Assembly (NCBI GenBank): GCA_905478765.1 | Contig: CAJQJY010000006.1 | Span: 62,001-126,000 of the forward strand | Direction of reading: 5' to 3' | Origin: an uncultured Flavobacteriales bacterium | Lineage (GTDB): Bacteria; Bacteroidota; Bacteroidia; Flavobacteriales; BACL11 | DNA length: 64,000 nucleotides | Shown: piece after piece, positions 17,761 through 25,977 of the stretch | Layout of the letters: each line of letters starts with the position of its first letter | How positions within the stretch are numbered: the first letter of the stretch is position 1 | The notes under the pieces: model-generated | Seen by the model: the letters and a program-made list of their open reading frames with translations, nothing else | Databases searched by the model: none | Told to the model about the DNA's origin: nothing | Position numbers and translations under genes: made by a program

Positions 17761-18639
17761 TTAATATAGCAACTTATCAGTAGATACTAGAGTATTTTTC
17801 AATAACATAGCAATTGTCATAGGACCAACCCCACCTGGGACTGGTGTAATAAAACTCGATTTCTTTGATACCTCATCAAAAGCTACATCTCCCAGAAGTT
17901 TCCAGCCACTTTTTGTTTTATCAGACTTTACTCTTGTAATCCCTACGTCAATAATGCAGACCCCATCTTTTACCATATCAGCAGTTACAAACTCAGCTTT
18001 ACCAAGAGCAACAATCAAAATATCAGCTGTTTTAGTGATCTCTTTAAGGTTTTTTGTTCTACTATGTGTAAGAGTAACCGTGCAATTTCCTGGATTATTA
18101 TTACGAGCCATTAAAATACTCATTGGTGCACCAACAATATGACTCCTACCAATAACTACACAATGTTTACCGGAAGTTTCTATCTTATACCTATCCAATA
18201 ATTCTAAAATACCAGCTGGGGTTGCTGGTAAATAAGTTGGTAAGTTCAACACCATTCTACCAATATTTGCTGGATGAAATCCATCTACATCTTTTATAGG
18301 ATTGATAGCTTCAGTTACTTTCAGTTCATCAATATGAGCAGGCAAAGGCAATTGGACAATCAAACCATCAATATCAGAATTGTCATTTATCTTTTTAACC
18401 TCAGCCAATAATTTTTTTTCAGATACATTAGCATTAAAACGAACTAATGTAGAATCAAAACCAACTTTATTACATGCTTTTACTTTTGCATTTACATAAG
18501 TTTCACTTGCCCCATCGCCCCCAACTAAAATAGCAGCTAGATGAGGTTTCTTTCCTCCACCAGCAACTAAGTTAGCAACTTTAACTGCAATCTCATTTTT
18601 TATATCGTTAGCTGTTTTTTTTCCGTCAAGTAATATCAT
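17761..18639 (-). CDS. folD: Methylenetetrahydrofolate dehydrogenase / cyclohydrolase
   Basis: The 292-residue protein carries the FolD signatures: [16 protein letters not shown] with the catalytic lysine, [26 protein letters not shown] and the NADP-site motif [14 protein letters not shown]. It interconverts methylene-, methenyl- and formyl-tetrahydrofolate. The ATG at 18639 is preferred because the product then starts [13 protein letters not shown] like its homologues and the preceding bases are A-rich; a GTG eleven codons upstream would extend it. It is followed within ten bases by the promoter of the cold-shock gene. Confidence 0.93.
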   Translation of the reverse strand: MILLDGKKTANDIKNEIAVKVANLVAGGGKKPHLAAILVGGDGASETYVNAKVKACNKVGFDSTLVRFNANVSEKKLLAEVKKINDNSDIDGLIVQLPLPAHIDELKVTEAINPIKDVDGFHPANIGRMVLNLPTYLPATPAGILELLDRYKIETSGKHCVVIGRSHIVGAPMSILMARNNNPGNCTVTLTHSRTKNLKEITKTADILIVALGKAEFVTADMVKDGVCIIDVGITRVKSDKTKSGWKLLGDVAFDEVSKKSSFITPVPGGVGPMTIAMLLKNTLVSTDKLLY

Positions 18640-18750
18640 TATTTTTTTATTATTGTTGTTGGTTTTACTCACGCCTAGCGCCTTTTTAAAGAGCGGAATA
18701 TTTTAAACATTTAATCTAAAGTATAACATCTATGTGCTAAAATCTACTAA

Positions 18751-20094
18751 TTACATTCCAGTAGTACCACCCTTCCCTTTCATCATTTGAATCATCTGCT
18801 TTGCTCCACCACCTTGCATCATTTTCATCATTTTACCCATCTGACTGAATTGCTTAATCAATTGATTTACCTCAACTACTGTAGTACCACTTCCACTAGC
18901 AATTCTTTTCTTACGGCTACCATTCAACAACTTAGGATTTTCTCTTTCTTGCTTTGTCATAGAATGAATAATTGCCTCAATTCCTTTAAAAGCGTCATCA
19001 TCCATATCAACACCTTTCATTGCTTTACCCATCCCAGGAATCATTCCAACTAAATCCTTCATGTTACCCATCTTTTTGACTTGCTGAATTTGTTTTAAGA
19101 AATCATCAAAACCAAATTGATTTTTAGCAATTTTCTTTTGAACTCTCCTTGATTCTTCCTCATCAAATTGTTGCTGAGCACGCTCAACTAATGAGATAAC
19201 ATCTCCCATTCCTAAGATACGAGAAGCCATTCTTTCTGGATGAAAAACATCTAATCCATCCATCTTTTCAGAAGTACCAATAAACTTAATCGGCTTATCA
19301 ACTACAGAGCGTATAGTAAGTGCAGCACCACCTCTTGTATCACCATCTAACTTTGTGAGTACTACCCCATCAAAATTCAACCTTTCATTAAAGGATTTTG
19401 CAGTATTTACTGCATCTTGCCCTGTCATTGCATCAACTACAAAAAGAGTTTCATTCGGATTAACTGCTGATTTTACAGCTGCAATCTCTTTCATCATTTG
19501 TTCATCAACAGCCAATCGACCAGCAGTATCAATTATAACAACATTATGTCCGTTAGTTTTTGCATGCTTAATTGCTGCTTGTGCAATTTCAACAGGATTT
19601 TTATTTTCTCTATCTTGATATACATCAACGCCCACTTGTTCAGCTAATACTCCTATCTGATCAATAGCTGCTGGACGATACACATCACAAGCAACCAATA
19701 ATGGTCGCTTGTTGTTTTTACTTTTAAGCGATAAAGCTAATTTACCAGAAAAAGTAGTTTTACCACTACCTTGCAAACCAGCAATAAGAATAACAGTTGG
19801 TGAGCCATCTAAAGAAATAGCAGATTGCTCGCTTCCCATTAGATTAGCCAACTCATCCTTCATTATTTTGGTAAGTAATTGCCCAGGATCTATAGCTGTA
19901 AGCACCTTTTCACCCATTGCTTTTTCCTGAACTCTAGATGTAAATGATTTAGCAGTTTTAAAATCAACATCTGCCGCAAGTAGTGCCTTACGGATTTGTT
20001 TCATTGTTTGGGCTACATTAATCTCGGAAATACTTCCATGCCCCTTTAATATTTTAAACGCCTTATCTAGTTTTTCTGATAAATTCTCAAACAT
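18751..20094 (-). CDS. ffh: Signal recognition particle protein
   Basis: The 447-residue GTPase has the N domain, the G domain with GLQGSGKTTFSGKLA (P loop), DTAGRLAVDEQM (G3) and TKLDGDTRGG (G4), and a methionine-rich M domain at the C-terminus (MGKMMKMMQGGGAKQMIQMM) that holds signal peptides and the 4.5S RNA. It targets nascent membrane proteins to FtsY, whose gene lies 1.3 kb downstream in the same orientation. A -7 box lies at 20118-20125. The length is typical. Confidence 0.97.
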   Translation of the reverse strand: MFENLSEKLDKAFKILKGHGSISEINVAQTMKQIRKALLAADVDFKTAKSFTSRVQEKAMGEKVLTAIDPGQLLTKIMKDELANLMGSEQSAISLDGSPTVILIAGLQGSGKTTFSGKLALSLKSKNNKRPLLVACDVYRPAAIDQIGVLAEQVGVDVYQDRENKNPVEIAQAAIKHAKTNGHNVVIIDTAGRLAVDEQMMKEIAAVKSAVNPNETLFVVDAMTGQDAVNTAKSFNERLNFDGVVLTKLDGDTRGGAALTIRSVVDKPIKFIGTSEKMDGLDVFHPERMASRILGMGDVISLVERAQQQFDEEESRRVQKKIAKNQFGFDDFLKQIQQVKKMGNMKDLVGMIPGMGKAMKGVDMDDDAFKGIEAIIHSMTKQERENPKLLNGSRKKRIASGSGTTVVEVNQLIKQFSQMGKMMKMMQGGGAKQMIQMMKGKGGTTGM

Positions 20095-20117
20095 TTCTTT
20101 TTACTTTTTTAACTTTA

Positions 20118-20125
20118 CAAAAGTA
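20118..20125 (-). promoter_or_regulatory. -7 box (TActTTTG) for ffh
   Basis: On the minus strand this reads TACTTTTG, an exact TAnnTTTG match, 23 bases upstream of the ffh start, just after the rimO stop. Confidence 0.5.
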
Positions 20126-20138
20126 ATGAATTCAATCA

Positions 20139-21452
20139 TTACTCCACAACCACTCCATATAAATCAAAGTGGTCTGTTTTTTCAATCTTAATATTAGCAA
20201 AATCACCCAATTTTATATAGGTGACATTTGCTTTTACTAACACTTCATTATCTACATCAGGGCTATCAAATTCAGTTCTACCAATAAAGTAGTCACCTTC
20301 TTTCCTGTCAAATAGCACTTTAAAAGTCTTGCCTATTTTCTTTTGATTTAATCCCCAAGAGATATGAGTTTGCAAGTCCATAATTTCTTCTTGCCTTGCT
20401 TTCTTCACTTCATCAGGCACATCATCTTCCAAAACATGGGCAGAAGTATTTTCCTCATGCGAATAAGTAAACACCCCCAATCTATCAAACTTGGTATCCT
20501 GTACCCATTGTTTTAATTCTTGGAATCTTTCTTCTGTTTCACCAGGATAACCAACAATCAATGAAGTGCGAATAGCCATATTTGGTACTTTTTTCCTAAA
20601 AGCTTTTAATAAATCATTTGTCTTTTGATGAGAAGTTCCTCTTTTCATAGACTTCAAAATCTCATTATTAATGTGTTGTAAAGGAATATCAATATAATTA
20701 CATACCTTATCATTATCTCTAATCACATCCAACACATCCTGCGGGAACCCTGTCGGGAAAGCATAATGCAAACGAATCCACTCAATACCCTCCACTTTGG
20801 AAAGTTCAATTAGCAAATCAGCCAACCTTCTCTTTTTATAGATATCCAACCCATAATACGTTAAATCTTGAGCAATAAGAATCAATTCTTTTACCCCATT
20901 TTTGGCTAAGTTTTTAGCCTCAATAACCAATTGTTCAATAGGTGTGGACTTGTGCTTCCCTCTCATTAATGGAATAGCACAAAACGAACAAGGTCTATCA
21001 CAACCTTCAGCAATTTTAAGGTAAGCATAATGTTTTGGTGTAGTCGTTAAGCGCTCACCCAATAATTCATGCTTGTAATCAGCACCTAAAACTTTCAATA
21101 ATTTTGGCAAATCAGTTGTGCCAAAATACTGATCAACATTAGTGATTTCTCGTTCTAAATCTGGCTTGTATCGCTCAGAAAGACAGCCTGTAACATATAA
21201 CTTATCAATCATTCCAGCCTCTTTTCGCTCTGCTTGATCTAAGATAGTATTGATGGATTCCTCCTTTGCATTATCAATAAAACCACAGGTATTTATCACT
21301 ACAATATTGGCATCATCTTTTTCTGATTCATGCTCTACCTCCATTTTGTTGGCTGCCAATTGCCCCATCAAAACCTCAGAATCATACACATTTTTAGAGC
21401 ATCCTAAAGTGATAACATTAATCTTATTTTTCTTTGTTGATTTTGTTCTCAT
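20139..21452 (-). CDS. rimO: Ribosomal protein S12 methylthiotransferase
   Basis: The 437-residue radical-SAM enzyme has an N-terminal MTTase domain with the cysteine motif TLGCSKNVYDSE, VVINTCGFID and VTGCLSERY that holds the auxiliary cluster, a radical-SAM CX3CX2C motif (CDRPCSFCAIP) and a C-terminal TRAM domain. The DRPCSFC form and the adjacent GCSKN are RimO-like rather than MiaB-like. It adds a methylthio group to an aspartate of ribosomal protein uS12. Its start overlaps the ftsY stop by one base. Confidence 0.94.
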   Translation of the reverse strand: MRTKSTKKNKINVITLGCSKNVYDSEVLMGQLAANKMEVEHESEKDDANIVVINTCGFIDNAKEESINTILDQAERKEAGMIDKLYVTGCLSERYKPDLEREITNVDQYFGTTDLPKLLKVLGADYKHELLGERLTTTPKHYAYLKIAEGCDRPCSFCAIPLMRGKHKSTPIEQLVIEAKNLAKNGVKELILIAQDLTYYGLDIYKKRRLADLLIELSKVEGIEWIRLHYAFPTGFPQDVLDVIRDNDKVCNYIDIPLQHINNEILKSMKRGTSHQKTNDLLKAFRKKVPNMAIRTSLIVGYPGETEERFQELKQWVQDTKFDRLGVFTYSHEENTSAHVLEDDVPDEVKKARQEEIMDLQTHISWGLNQKKIGKTFKVLFDRKEGDYFIGRTEFDSPDVDNEVLVKANVTYIKLGDFANIKIEKTDHFDLYGVVVE

Positions 21453-22384
21453 TAATTAAATAGTGAGTCTACAAACTCATTTTTATTAAACACTTGTAAA
21501 TCTTCAACACCTTCTCCTACACCTATATATCGCACAGGAATTTGAAACTGATCAGAAATACCAATAACTACTCCACCCTTAGCAGTTCCATCTAATTTAG
21601 TAAGTGTAATAGAACTTACTTCAGTTGCTGCCGTAAATTGTTTTGCTTGCTCAATTGCATTTTGTCCTGTTGAAGCATCTAAAACTAACATTACATCATG
21701 AGGAGCTTCAGGAATTACTTTTGCCATTACATTTCTAATTTTTCCTAACTCCCTCATTAAATTCACATTATTATGCAATCTTCCTGCTGTATCAATAATC
21801 ACAACATCAGCACCACTTGCTTTTGCTGACTGTAAAGTATCAAAACAAACAGATGCAGGATCAGAACCCATATCTTGTTTTACAATTTCCACACCAACCC
21901 TATCTGCCCAAATTACTAATTGATCAACAGCTGCTGCTCTAAAAGTATCTGCCGCACCTAACACTACTTTTTTACCTTGTTGTTTAAACTGGTGTGCTAA
22001 CTTCCCTATTGTTGTCGTTTTCCCTACGCCATTAACACCAACCACCATAATCACATAAGGCCCATCAACTTTAGGAATTTCGTCATAACCTCCATTTAAT
22101 AATAAGGAAATTTCTGCTTTTAGAAAATCATTTAGTTCAGCAGTATTGATATACTTTTCTTTCGCTACTCTCTCCTCTAATTTGCCAATAATTTTTAATG
22201 TGGTTTCCACCCCAATATCTGAGGTGATTAACGCTTCTTCAATATCATCAAGTGCCAGCTCATCAATAGTTGATTTACCAGCAACTGCTCGTGATATTTT
22301 ACCAAAAACATTCTCCTTTGTTTTCTCTAAACCCTTGTCAAGTTTTTCTTTTTTATCTTTTGAAAAAAAATTAAATATCCCCAT
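21452..22384 (-). CDS. ftsY: Signal recognition particle receptor
   Basis: The 310-residue protein has a short acidic/lysine-rich N-terminus (FFSKDKKEKLDKGLEKTKEN), then the NG domain with GVNGVGKTTTIGKLA, DTAGRLHNNVNLM and TKLDGTAKGG, ending in GVGEGVEDLQVF. It receives Ffh-ribosome complexes at the inner membrane. The long A domain of enterobacterial FtsY is absent, as usual in Bacteroidota. A terminator-like hairpin whose loop holds a -7 box lies 23-56 bases upstream, so ftsY may be initiated separately from the ribosomal-protein genes before it. Confidence 0.96.
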   Translation of the reverse strand: MGIFNFFSKDKKEKLDKGLEKTKENVFGKISRAVAGKSTIDELALDDIEEALITSDIGVETTLKIIGKLEERVAKEKYINTAELNDFLKAEISLLLNGGYDEIPKVDGPYVIMVVGVNGVGKTTTIGKLAHQFKQQGKKVVLGAADTFRAAAVDQLVIWADRVGVEIVKQDMGSDPASVCFDTLQSAKASGADVVIIDTAGRLHNNVNLMRELGKIRNVMAKVIPEAPHDVMLVLDASTGQNAIEQAKQFTAATEVSSITLTKLDGTAKGGVVIGISDQFQIPVRYIGVGEGVEDLQVFNKNEFVDSLFN

Positions 22385-22406
22385 TATTAATGCCTTTTTT
22401 AAACAG

Positions 22407-22440
22407 AAAAAGCTCCTTTCAAAAATAGAAAGAAGCTTTT
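22407..22440 (-). terminator. Intrinsic terminator downstream of the DUF4295 gene
   Basis: Thirteen-base arms at 22408-22420 and 22428-22440 pair throughout with one G-T wobble, around a seven-base loop, followed on the minus strand by a T-rich run. It should stop transcription from bL33/DUF4295. Its loop contains a TATTTTTG box (see the next entry). Confidence 0.7.
22420..22427 (-). promoter_or_regulatory. -7 box (TAttTTTG) in the terminator loop, candidate ftsY promoter
   Basis: Minus-strand TATTTTTG fits TAnnTTTG and occupies the whole loop of the terminator at 22407-22440, 36 bases before the ftsY ATG. Confidence 0.4.
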
Positions 22441-22460
22441 AATTTGTGTATAATTTAATA

Positions 22461-22613
22461 CTATTTTTTTGCAAAGAATTCTTTTACCTTATCCTTTGGT
22501 ACAATTTCACTTTTAAAAGAGTAAGATCCGCCCTCTGTTTTAACCATTTTCACAGCTTTACTAAACGCCTTAGCTCCTTTCTTCTGTAATGATGCTACTG
22601 TCTTTTTTGCCAT
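22461..22613 (-). CDS. DUF4295 family small basic protein
   Basis: This 50-residue reading frame starts MAKKTVASLQKKGAKAF and ends KDKVKEFFAKK. It is lysine-rich and matches the Bacteroidota DUF4295 family, which is regularly encoded next to bL33 and ftsY. The start lies six bases after the bL33 stop and both products begin MAKK. The position and basic composition suggest a ribosome-associated protein, but no function is established. It is shorter than common ORF cut-offs and easily missed. Confidence 0.88.
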   Translation of the reverse strand: MAKKTVASLQKKGAKAFSKAVKMVKTEGGSYSFKSEIVPKDKVKEFFAKK

Positions 22614-22619
22614 TTTCTT

Positions 22620-22802
22620 TTATTTTATTTCTTTATGAACAGTCATTTTCTTCATGATAGGGTTAAATTTTTTCAATTCCATCCTATCTGGAGTGTTCTT
22701 CTTATTCTTAGTAGTAATATAACGAGATGTTCCTGCTAATCCGCTTGCTTTATGCTCAGTACATTCTAAAATAACCTGAATTCTATTTCCTTTCTTTGCC
22801 AT
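22620..22802 (-). CDS. rpmG: 50S ribosomal protein bL33
   Basis: The 60-residue protein [18 protein letters not shown] with [21 protein letters not shown] and the C-terminal HKEIK is a bL33 protein. It has the single cysteine of LECTEHK and lacks the paired CxxC motifs, so it is the zinc-free form. A -7 box at 22825-22832 and a leader resembling that of rpmB indicate its own promoter. The DUF4295 gene follows in what looks like a two-gene unit. Confidence 0.97.
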   Translation of the reverse strand: MAKKGNRIQVILECTEHKASGLAGTSRYITTKNKKNTPDRMELKKFNPIMKKMTVHKEIK

Positions 22803-22824
22803 CTTCTTATAATTTATTGGGCTG

Positions 22825-22832
22825 CAAATTTA
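22825..22832 (-). promoter_or_regulatory. -7 box (TAaaTTTG) for rpmG with GCAGCCC leader
   Basis: Minus-strand TAAATTTG matches TAnnTTTG and is followed at once by GCAGCCCAA and an A/T-rich stretch ending AAGAAGATG at the start codon. The rpmB promoter at 25466 has nearly the same arrangement. Confidence 0.65.
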
Positions 22833-22860
22833 ATTAAATAATCTAATACCAAACCAAAAT

Positions 22861-24513
22861 TTACATCTTTTTAACATCTATAAAAAACAAGTCATCTCTT
22901 ACTTTAAAATCATTCTTATCAAAGCCTCCTAAATCTTGCTCTTTCCACTCCGAATTTGGGTAAACCCAAAAATCCTTACTTCCTGTATTTATCAAAATAG
23001 GCATGTCAAATTCAGGAATTGCTGCCCACCTGTACAACAAAGTAATATTCTTCCCTTCTTTTTGAAACTTATATTGAAATTCTGGGATTTTCTTACTTTT
23101 CAAATACTGACTAAAAAAAACTGTAAAATCTTTTGCTGATTTTTCATTGATATAATCCATGATTACTTGTCCATCTACAGTTTGATACTTAAAATCATTT
23201 GCAATTCCTTTTATAATGTCAAACCATAACTCATCATCTTCAATGAGATTTCTTAGAGTATGCAGCATTAATGAGCCTTTAAAATACATATCTCCACTAC
23301 TTCCTGTTTGGTTGACATGATATGGGCCTATAACTGCCTTGTCATTCCTAACACTCTTTTTTTGGTTATTTACATAACTCAACATTGCATCATAGCCATG
23401 CATGCACTCAACATACAATACTTCAGAATAAGTACAAAACCCTTCATGCACCCACATATCCGCAATATCATTTGTGGTAATAGAATTTCCCCACCACTCA
23501 TGCCCACTTTCGTGCACAATAATAAAATCAAAAGCAAGGCCGTCTATAAAGCGAGTATTCCCATGATAACCTGGTAAGTAATCATTCCCATAAGCAATAG
23601 CTGACTGATGTTCCATTCCTAAATAAGGTGTTTCAACTAAAGCATAACCATCATTCCAAAAAGGATATTCTCCAAAGTAATTTTCAAAACATTTCATCAT
23701 AGGCTTTACCTGTTTAAAATGCTCTTTTGCCTTTTCTAAGTTATCATGCAATACATAATAATCCATCCTTAATGTATCTTTTAAAGAAATATAAGAATCT
23801 GAGAAATGCTTATAATCACCAATATTTAGCGTTACATTATAGTTATTTATAGGATATGAAACAAACCATTCACTTACATTTACCCATGATTCCAAATATT
23901 GATTCCAAACAGTTGTGTCACTTCTTAAGTCACCATTTGCAATAATCTTTAAGGGATAACGTGCCGTACAAGTAATACGCATACTATCTGGCTCATCAGA
24001 TTGATGATCTTTATTAGGCCACCAAACGCTAGCCCCTAAACCTTGACAAGAAACTCCAATCCAAGGGTTTCCATTATTATCTTTTTTCCAGGAAAAACCT
24101 CCATCCCATGGAGCATTAACAGCCACTCTTGGATATCCTCCATACCAGACTTTAATACTTAACTGCTCACCTTTCTTAACTTCACGATTGAAATAAACAT
24201 AAACAGCATCAAATTCTCTGCTAAATTCCAATTGAGACTTTTCAAATTCGATAATTTGCACCTCCATATTAGAAGCTAAATCTATTTGAAACCAGCTAAA
24301 ATCTGTTAAAGCAGTAAAATGAATAATATTAAATGATCTCTCAATAGACTTTTCCTGTTCATCAATCATGACTTTTAAATCATAGAAAGTAACATCATAG
24401 CAAGTTCTGATAGGGGTAAGATTTCCTCTTAAACTATCTTTTCGACCAAATTCTTGCGCTTGTCCAACAAACGCGAGAGTTAAAAAAAATATTAAAAATT
24501 TATTTTTCTTCAT
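22861..24513 (-). CDS. M1 family metallopeptidase (aminopeptidase N-like)
   Basis: The 550-residue protein has a signal peptide (KFLIFFLTLAFVGQAQ) and an M1 catalytic centre HESGHEWWGN at residues 334-343 (zinc ligands H334 and H338, catalytic E335) with the third ligand E357 in WVHEGF. The exopeptidase motif appears as ETPYLGMEHQSA in place of GAMEN. It should be an exported zinc aminopeptidase. It lies between the bL28 and bL33 genes. Immediately before the ATG is the T-tract of the upstream gene's terminator, with no room for a normal leader, so expression may depend on read-through or an internal promoter. Confidence 0.9.
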   Translation of the reverse strand: MKKNKFLIFFLTLAFVGQAQEFGRKDSLRGNLTPIRTCYDVTFYDLKVMIDEQEKSIERSFNIIHFTALTDFSWFQIDLASNMEVQIIEFEKSQLEFSREFDAVYVYFNREVKKGEQLSIKVWYGGYPRVAVNAPWDGGFSWKKDNNGNPWIGVSCQGLGASVWWPNKDHQSDEPDSMRITCTARYPLKIIANGDLRSDTTVWNQYLESWVNVSEWFVSYPINNYNVTLNIGDYKHFSDSYISLKDTLRMDYYVLHDNLEKAKEHFKQVKPMMKCFENYFGEYPFWNDGYALVETPYLGMEHQSAIAYGNDYLPGYHGNTRFIDGLAFDFIIVHESGHEWWGNSITTNDIADMWVHEGFCTYSEVLYVECMHGYDAMLSYVNNQKKSVRNDKAVIGPYHVNQTGSSGDMYFKGSLMLHTLRNLIEDDELWFDIIKGIANDFKYQTVDGQVIMDYINEKSAKDFTVFFSQYLKSKKIPEFQYKFQKEGKNITLLYRWAAIPEFDMPILINTGSKDFWVYPNSEWKEQDLGGFDKNDFKVRDDLFFIDVKKM

Positions 24514-24537
24514 AAAAAAAGCCCTTTTGAAAGGGCT
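24514..24537 (-). terminator. Terminator abutting the M1 peptidase start codon
   Basis: An eight-base inverted repeat (AGCCCTTT / AAAGGGCT) is followed on the minus strand by seven T, the last of which directly precedes the ATG at 24513. It should end the lipoprotein transcript, about 20 bases after that gene's stop. Confidence 0.8.
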
Positions 24538-24557
24538 ATTTTAAAATTGATTATTTT

Positions 24558-25124
24558 TTATTTTGTGAATGCAATTTCACAAGATGATGTTTGTGTTCCT
24601 GCTAAAGGAATTTCAAAAGCTAAGTTTAATGTCAAATCACCATTAGAAGCAGACTCAATCATCCCAGAACCTGTAATATCAACATCAATCACACCAAAAT
24701 CTCCTGTATCAAGTGAGATTTTTTGATCATCTTGAATAGTAACTACTCCATCATAAGAAACATCAGCCAACACATTCTCTCCATTTATATCCATAGAAAC
24801 AACACCTTCTCCTTCTCCTGTTATCTCTATAGATTCAGGAAACATATCATTTAGTGGTACTGGGAAGTCTCCTGTAAAAGGAATGCTAATTATCAAATCA
24901 TCACATTCAGAAGAAATATCCCATATCCCTTGAGCAATATCATAAGTAAAAATACAGCTACCATCATCAAAGTTCGCATTTAATAAATAATTCATAGCGT
25001 TAAGGTCAGTACAACCATTTATTAGTGTTGGCTCGATAACAACATCATCTTCTTTTTTGCAAGAAGATACTATAATAGACAAGCTAACAAACAATACTAC
25101 TGGTATTTTAAATATATTTTTCAT
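24558..25124 (-). CDS. Putative lipoprotein with a DNAMNY/DDGSC motif
   Basis: The 188-residue product has a lipoprotein signal with lipobox IIVSSC at about residues 17-22 and an acidic mature region. Near residues 38-58 it holds a GCTDLNAMNY...DDGSC motif that is common in Bacteroidota surface proteins, where it usually appears as a short cysteine-bracketed repeat. The remainder (GIWDISSECDD, TGDFGVIDVDITGSG) looks like beta-sandwich material. I recognise no enzymatic domain. It has a candidate promoter inside the upstream rpmB terminator and its own terminator at 24514-24537, so it is probably monocistronic. Confidence 0.75.
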   Translation of the reverse strand: MKNIFKIPVVLFVSLSIIVSSCKKEDDVVIEPTLINGCTDLNAMNYLLNANFDDGSCIFTYDIAQGIWDISSECDDLIISIPFTGDFPVPLNDMFPESIEITGEGEGVVSMDINGENVLADVSYDGVVTIQDDQKISLDTGDFGVIDVDITGSGMIESASNGDLTLNLAFEIPLAGTQTSSCEIAFTK

Positions 25125-25150
25125 TTTGATTATAATTCAGTTATTAAATA

Positions 25151-25182
25151 AAAAAAGTTGCCATCAAAGATAGCAACTTTTT
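25151..25182 (-). terminator. Intrinsic terminator of rpmB
   Basis: Perfect ten-base arms at 25152-25161 and 25173-25182 (GCAAC core with A/T extensions) enclose an 11-base loop, followed on the minus strand by a T-run. It lies about 22 bases after the rpmB stop. Confidence 0.85.
25165..25172 (-). promoter_or_regulatory. -7 box (TAtcTTTG) in the rpmB terminator loop
   Basis: Minus-strand TATCTTTG matches TAnnTTTG exactly and lies wholly in the loop of the rpmB terminator, 40 bases before the lipoprotein ATG. It is the only good promoter candidate for that gene. Confidence 0.45.
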
Positions 25183-25204
25183 ATAAATAAATATTTTTTA
25201 TTAA

Positions 25205-25444
25205 TTATACTAGTATATTACCATTTGCTTTAGCTGTAGCTAAAACAGCAGCAATACCTTTTTTATCAATTGTTCTTATTGCATTTGCAGAAACTTTTAA
25301 TATTACAGTTTCTCCTGTTTCAGGAACAAAAAACTTTTTAGTTTGTAAGTTAGGATAAAACCTTCTTTTAGTTTTATTCTTAGCATGAGACACATTATTG
25401 CCTACCATTACTTTCTTTCCTGTTATTTGACAAATTCTTGACAT
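25205..25444 (-). CDS. rpmB: 50S ribosomal protein bL28
   Basis: The 79-residue protein begins [29 protein letters not shown] and continues with [26 protein letters not shown], the standard bL28 sequence. The single N-terminal cysteine without a partner points to a zinc-free form. In many Bacteroidota rpmB is directly followed by rpmG; here a lipoprotein and a peptidase gene intervene. It has its own -7 box at 25466-25473 and a terminator at 25151-25182. Confidence 0.97.
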   Translation of the reverse strand: MSRICQITGKKVMVGNNVSHAKNKTKRRFYPNLQTKKFFVPETGETVILKVSANAIRTIDKKGIAAVLATAKANGNILV

Positions 25445-25465
25445 ATCTTCTTATTTTTTGGGCTG

Positions 25466-25473
25466 CAAATATA
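25466..25473 (-). promoter_or_regulatory. -7 box (TAtaTTTG) for rpmB with GCAGCCC leader
   Basis: Minus-strand TATATTTG is followed by GCAGCCCAA, an A/T stretch and AAGAAGATATG at the start. The first nine bases after the box are the same as in the rpmG leader. Confidence 0.65.
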
Positions 25474-25498
25474 CAATCTAAAATAACTAAATTGAAGT

Positions 25499-25975
25499 TT
25501 ATTCTTCTTTTTTTATTTTATCAATTAACATTCTTAAACCTTCATCAGCCGCCTGATTAACAACACTTTGCCTGCTTCCAGAAAAGTAAAACTTACCTGA
25601 AACCAGCTTTGTCTCTGTTGCAATTGCTATAAAAACAGTGCCAATAGGATTTTTTTTTGTTCCTCCTGAAGGCCCCGCATAACCACTTGTTGCTAATGAA
25701 AAATCAGAATTAAATTTATCTTGCACATTTAAAGCCATTTGCTCAACAACTTCAGTACTTACCTCAGATTTTTCATCAATCATTCTTTGAGAAACACTCA
25801 AAAAATTAACCTTTATCTCATTTTGATAAGCAATAATACCACCTTTAAAATAAGCAGAAGAACCTGAAATAGAAGTAATTTTTGATGCTATTAATCCAGA
25901 AGTGCAACTCTCAGCAACTGAAATACTAATATTTTCAGCAATACATAAATCATGCAATTGCTTAATAATATCCAT
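25499..25975 (-). CDS. CinA C-terminal family protein (NMN amidohydrolase-like)
   Basis: The 158-residue protein consists of a stand-alone CinA C-terminal domain: ISVAESCTSGLIASKIT with the catalytic serine region, SAYFKGGIIAYQNEIK, and ATSGYAGPSGGTKKNPIGTVFIA. Members (PncC) deamidate nicotinamide mononucleotide to nicotinate mononucleotide in pyridine nucleotide salvage. The N-terminal COG1058 domain of full CinA is absent, which is normal for PncC-type proteins. It lies two bases downstream of the universal stress protein gene and is likely co-transcribed with it. Confidence 0.88.
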   Translation of the reverse strand: MDIIKQLHDLCIAENISISVAESCTSGLIASKITSISGSSAYFKGGIIAYQNEIKVNFLSVSQRMIDEKSEVSTEVVEQMALNVQDKFNSDFSLATSGYAGPSGGTKKNPIGTVFIAIATETKLVSGKFYFSGSRQSVVNQAADEGLRMLIDKIKKEE

Positions 25976-25977
25976 CT

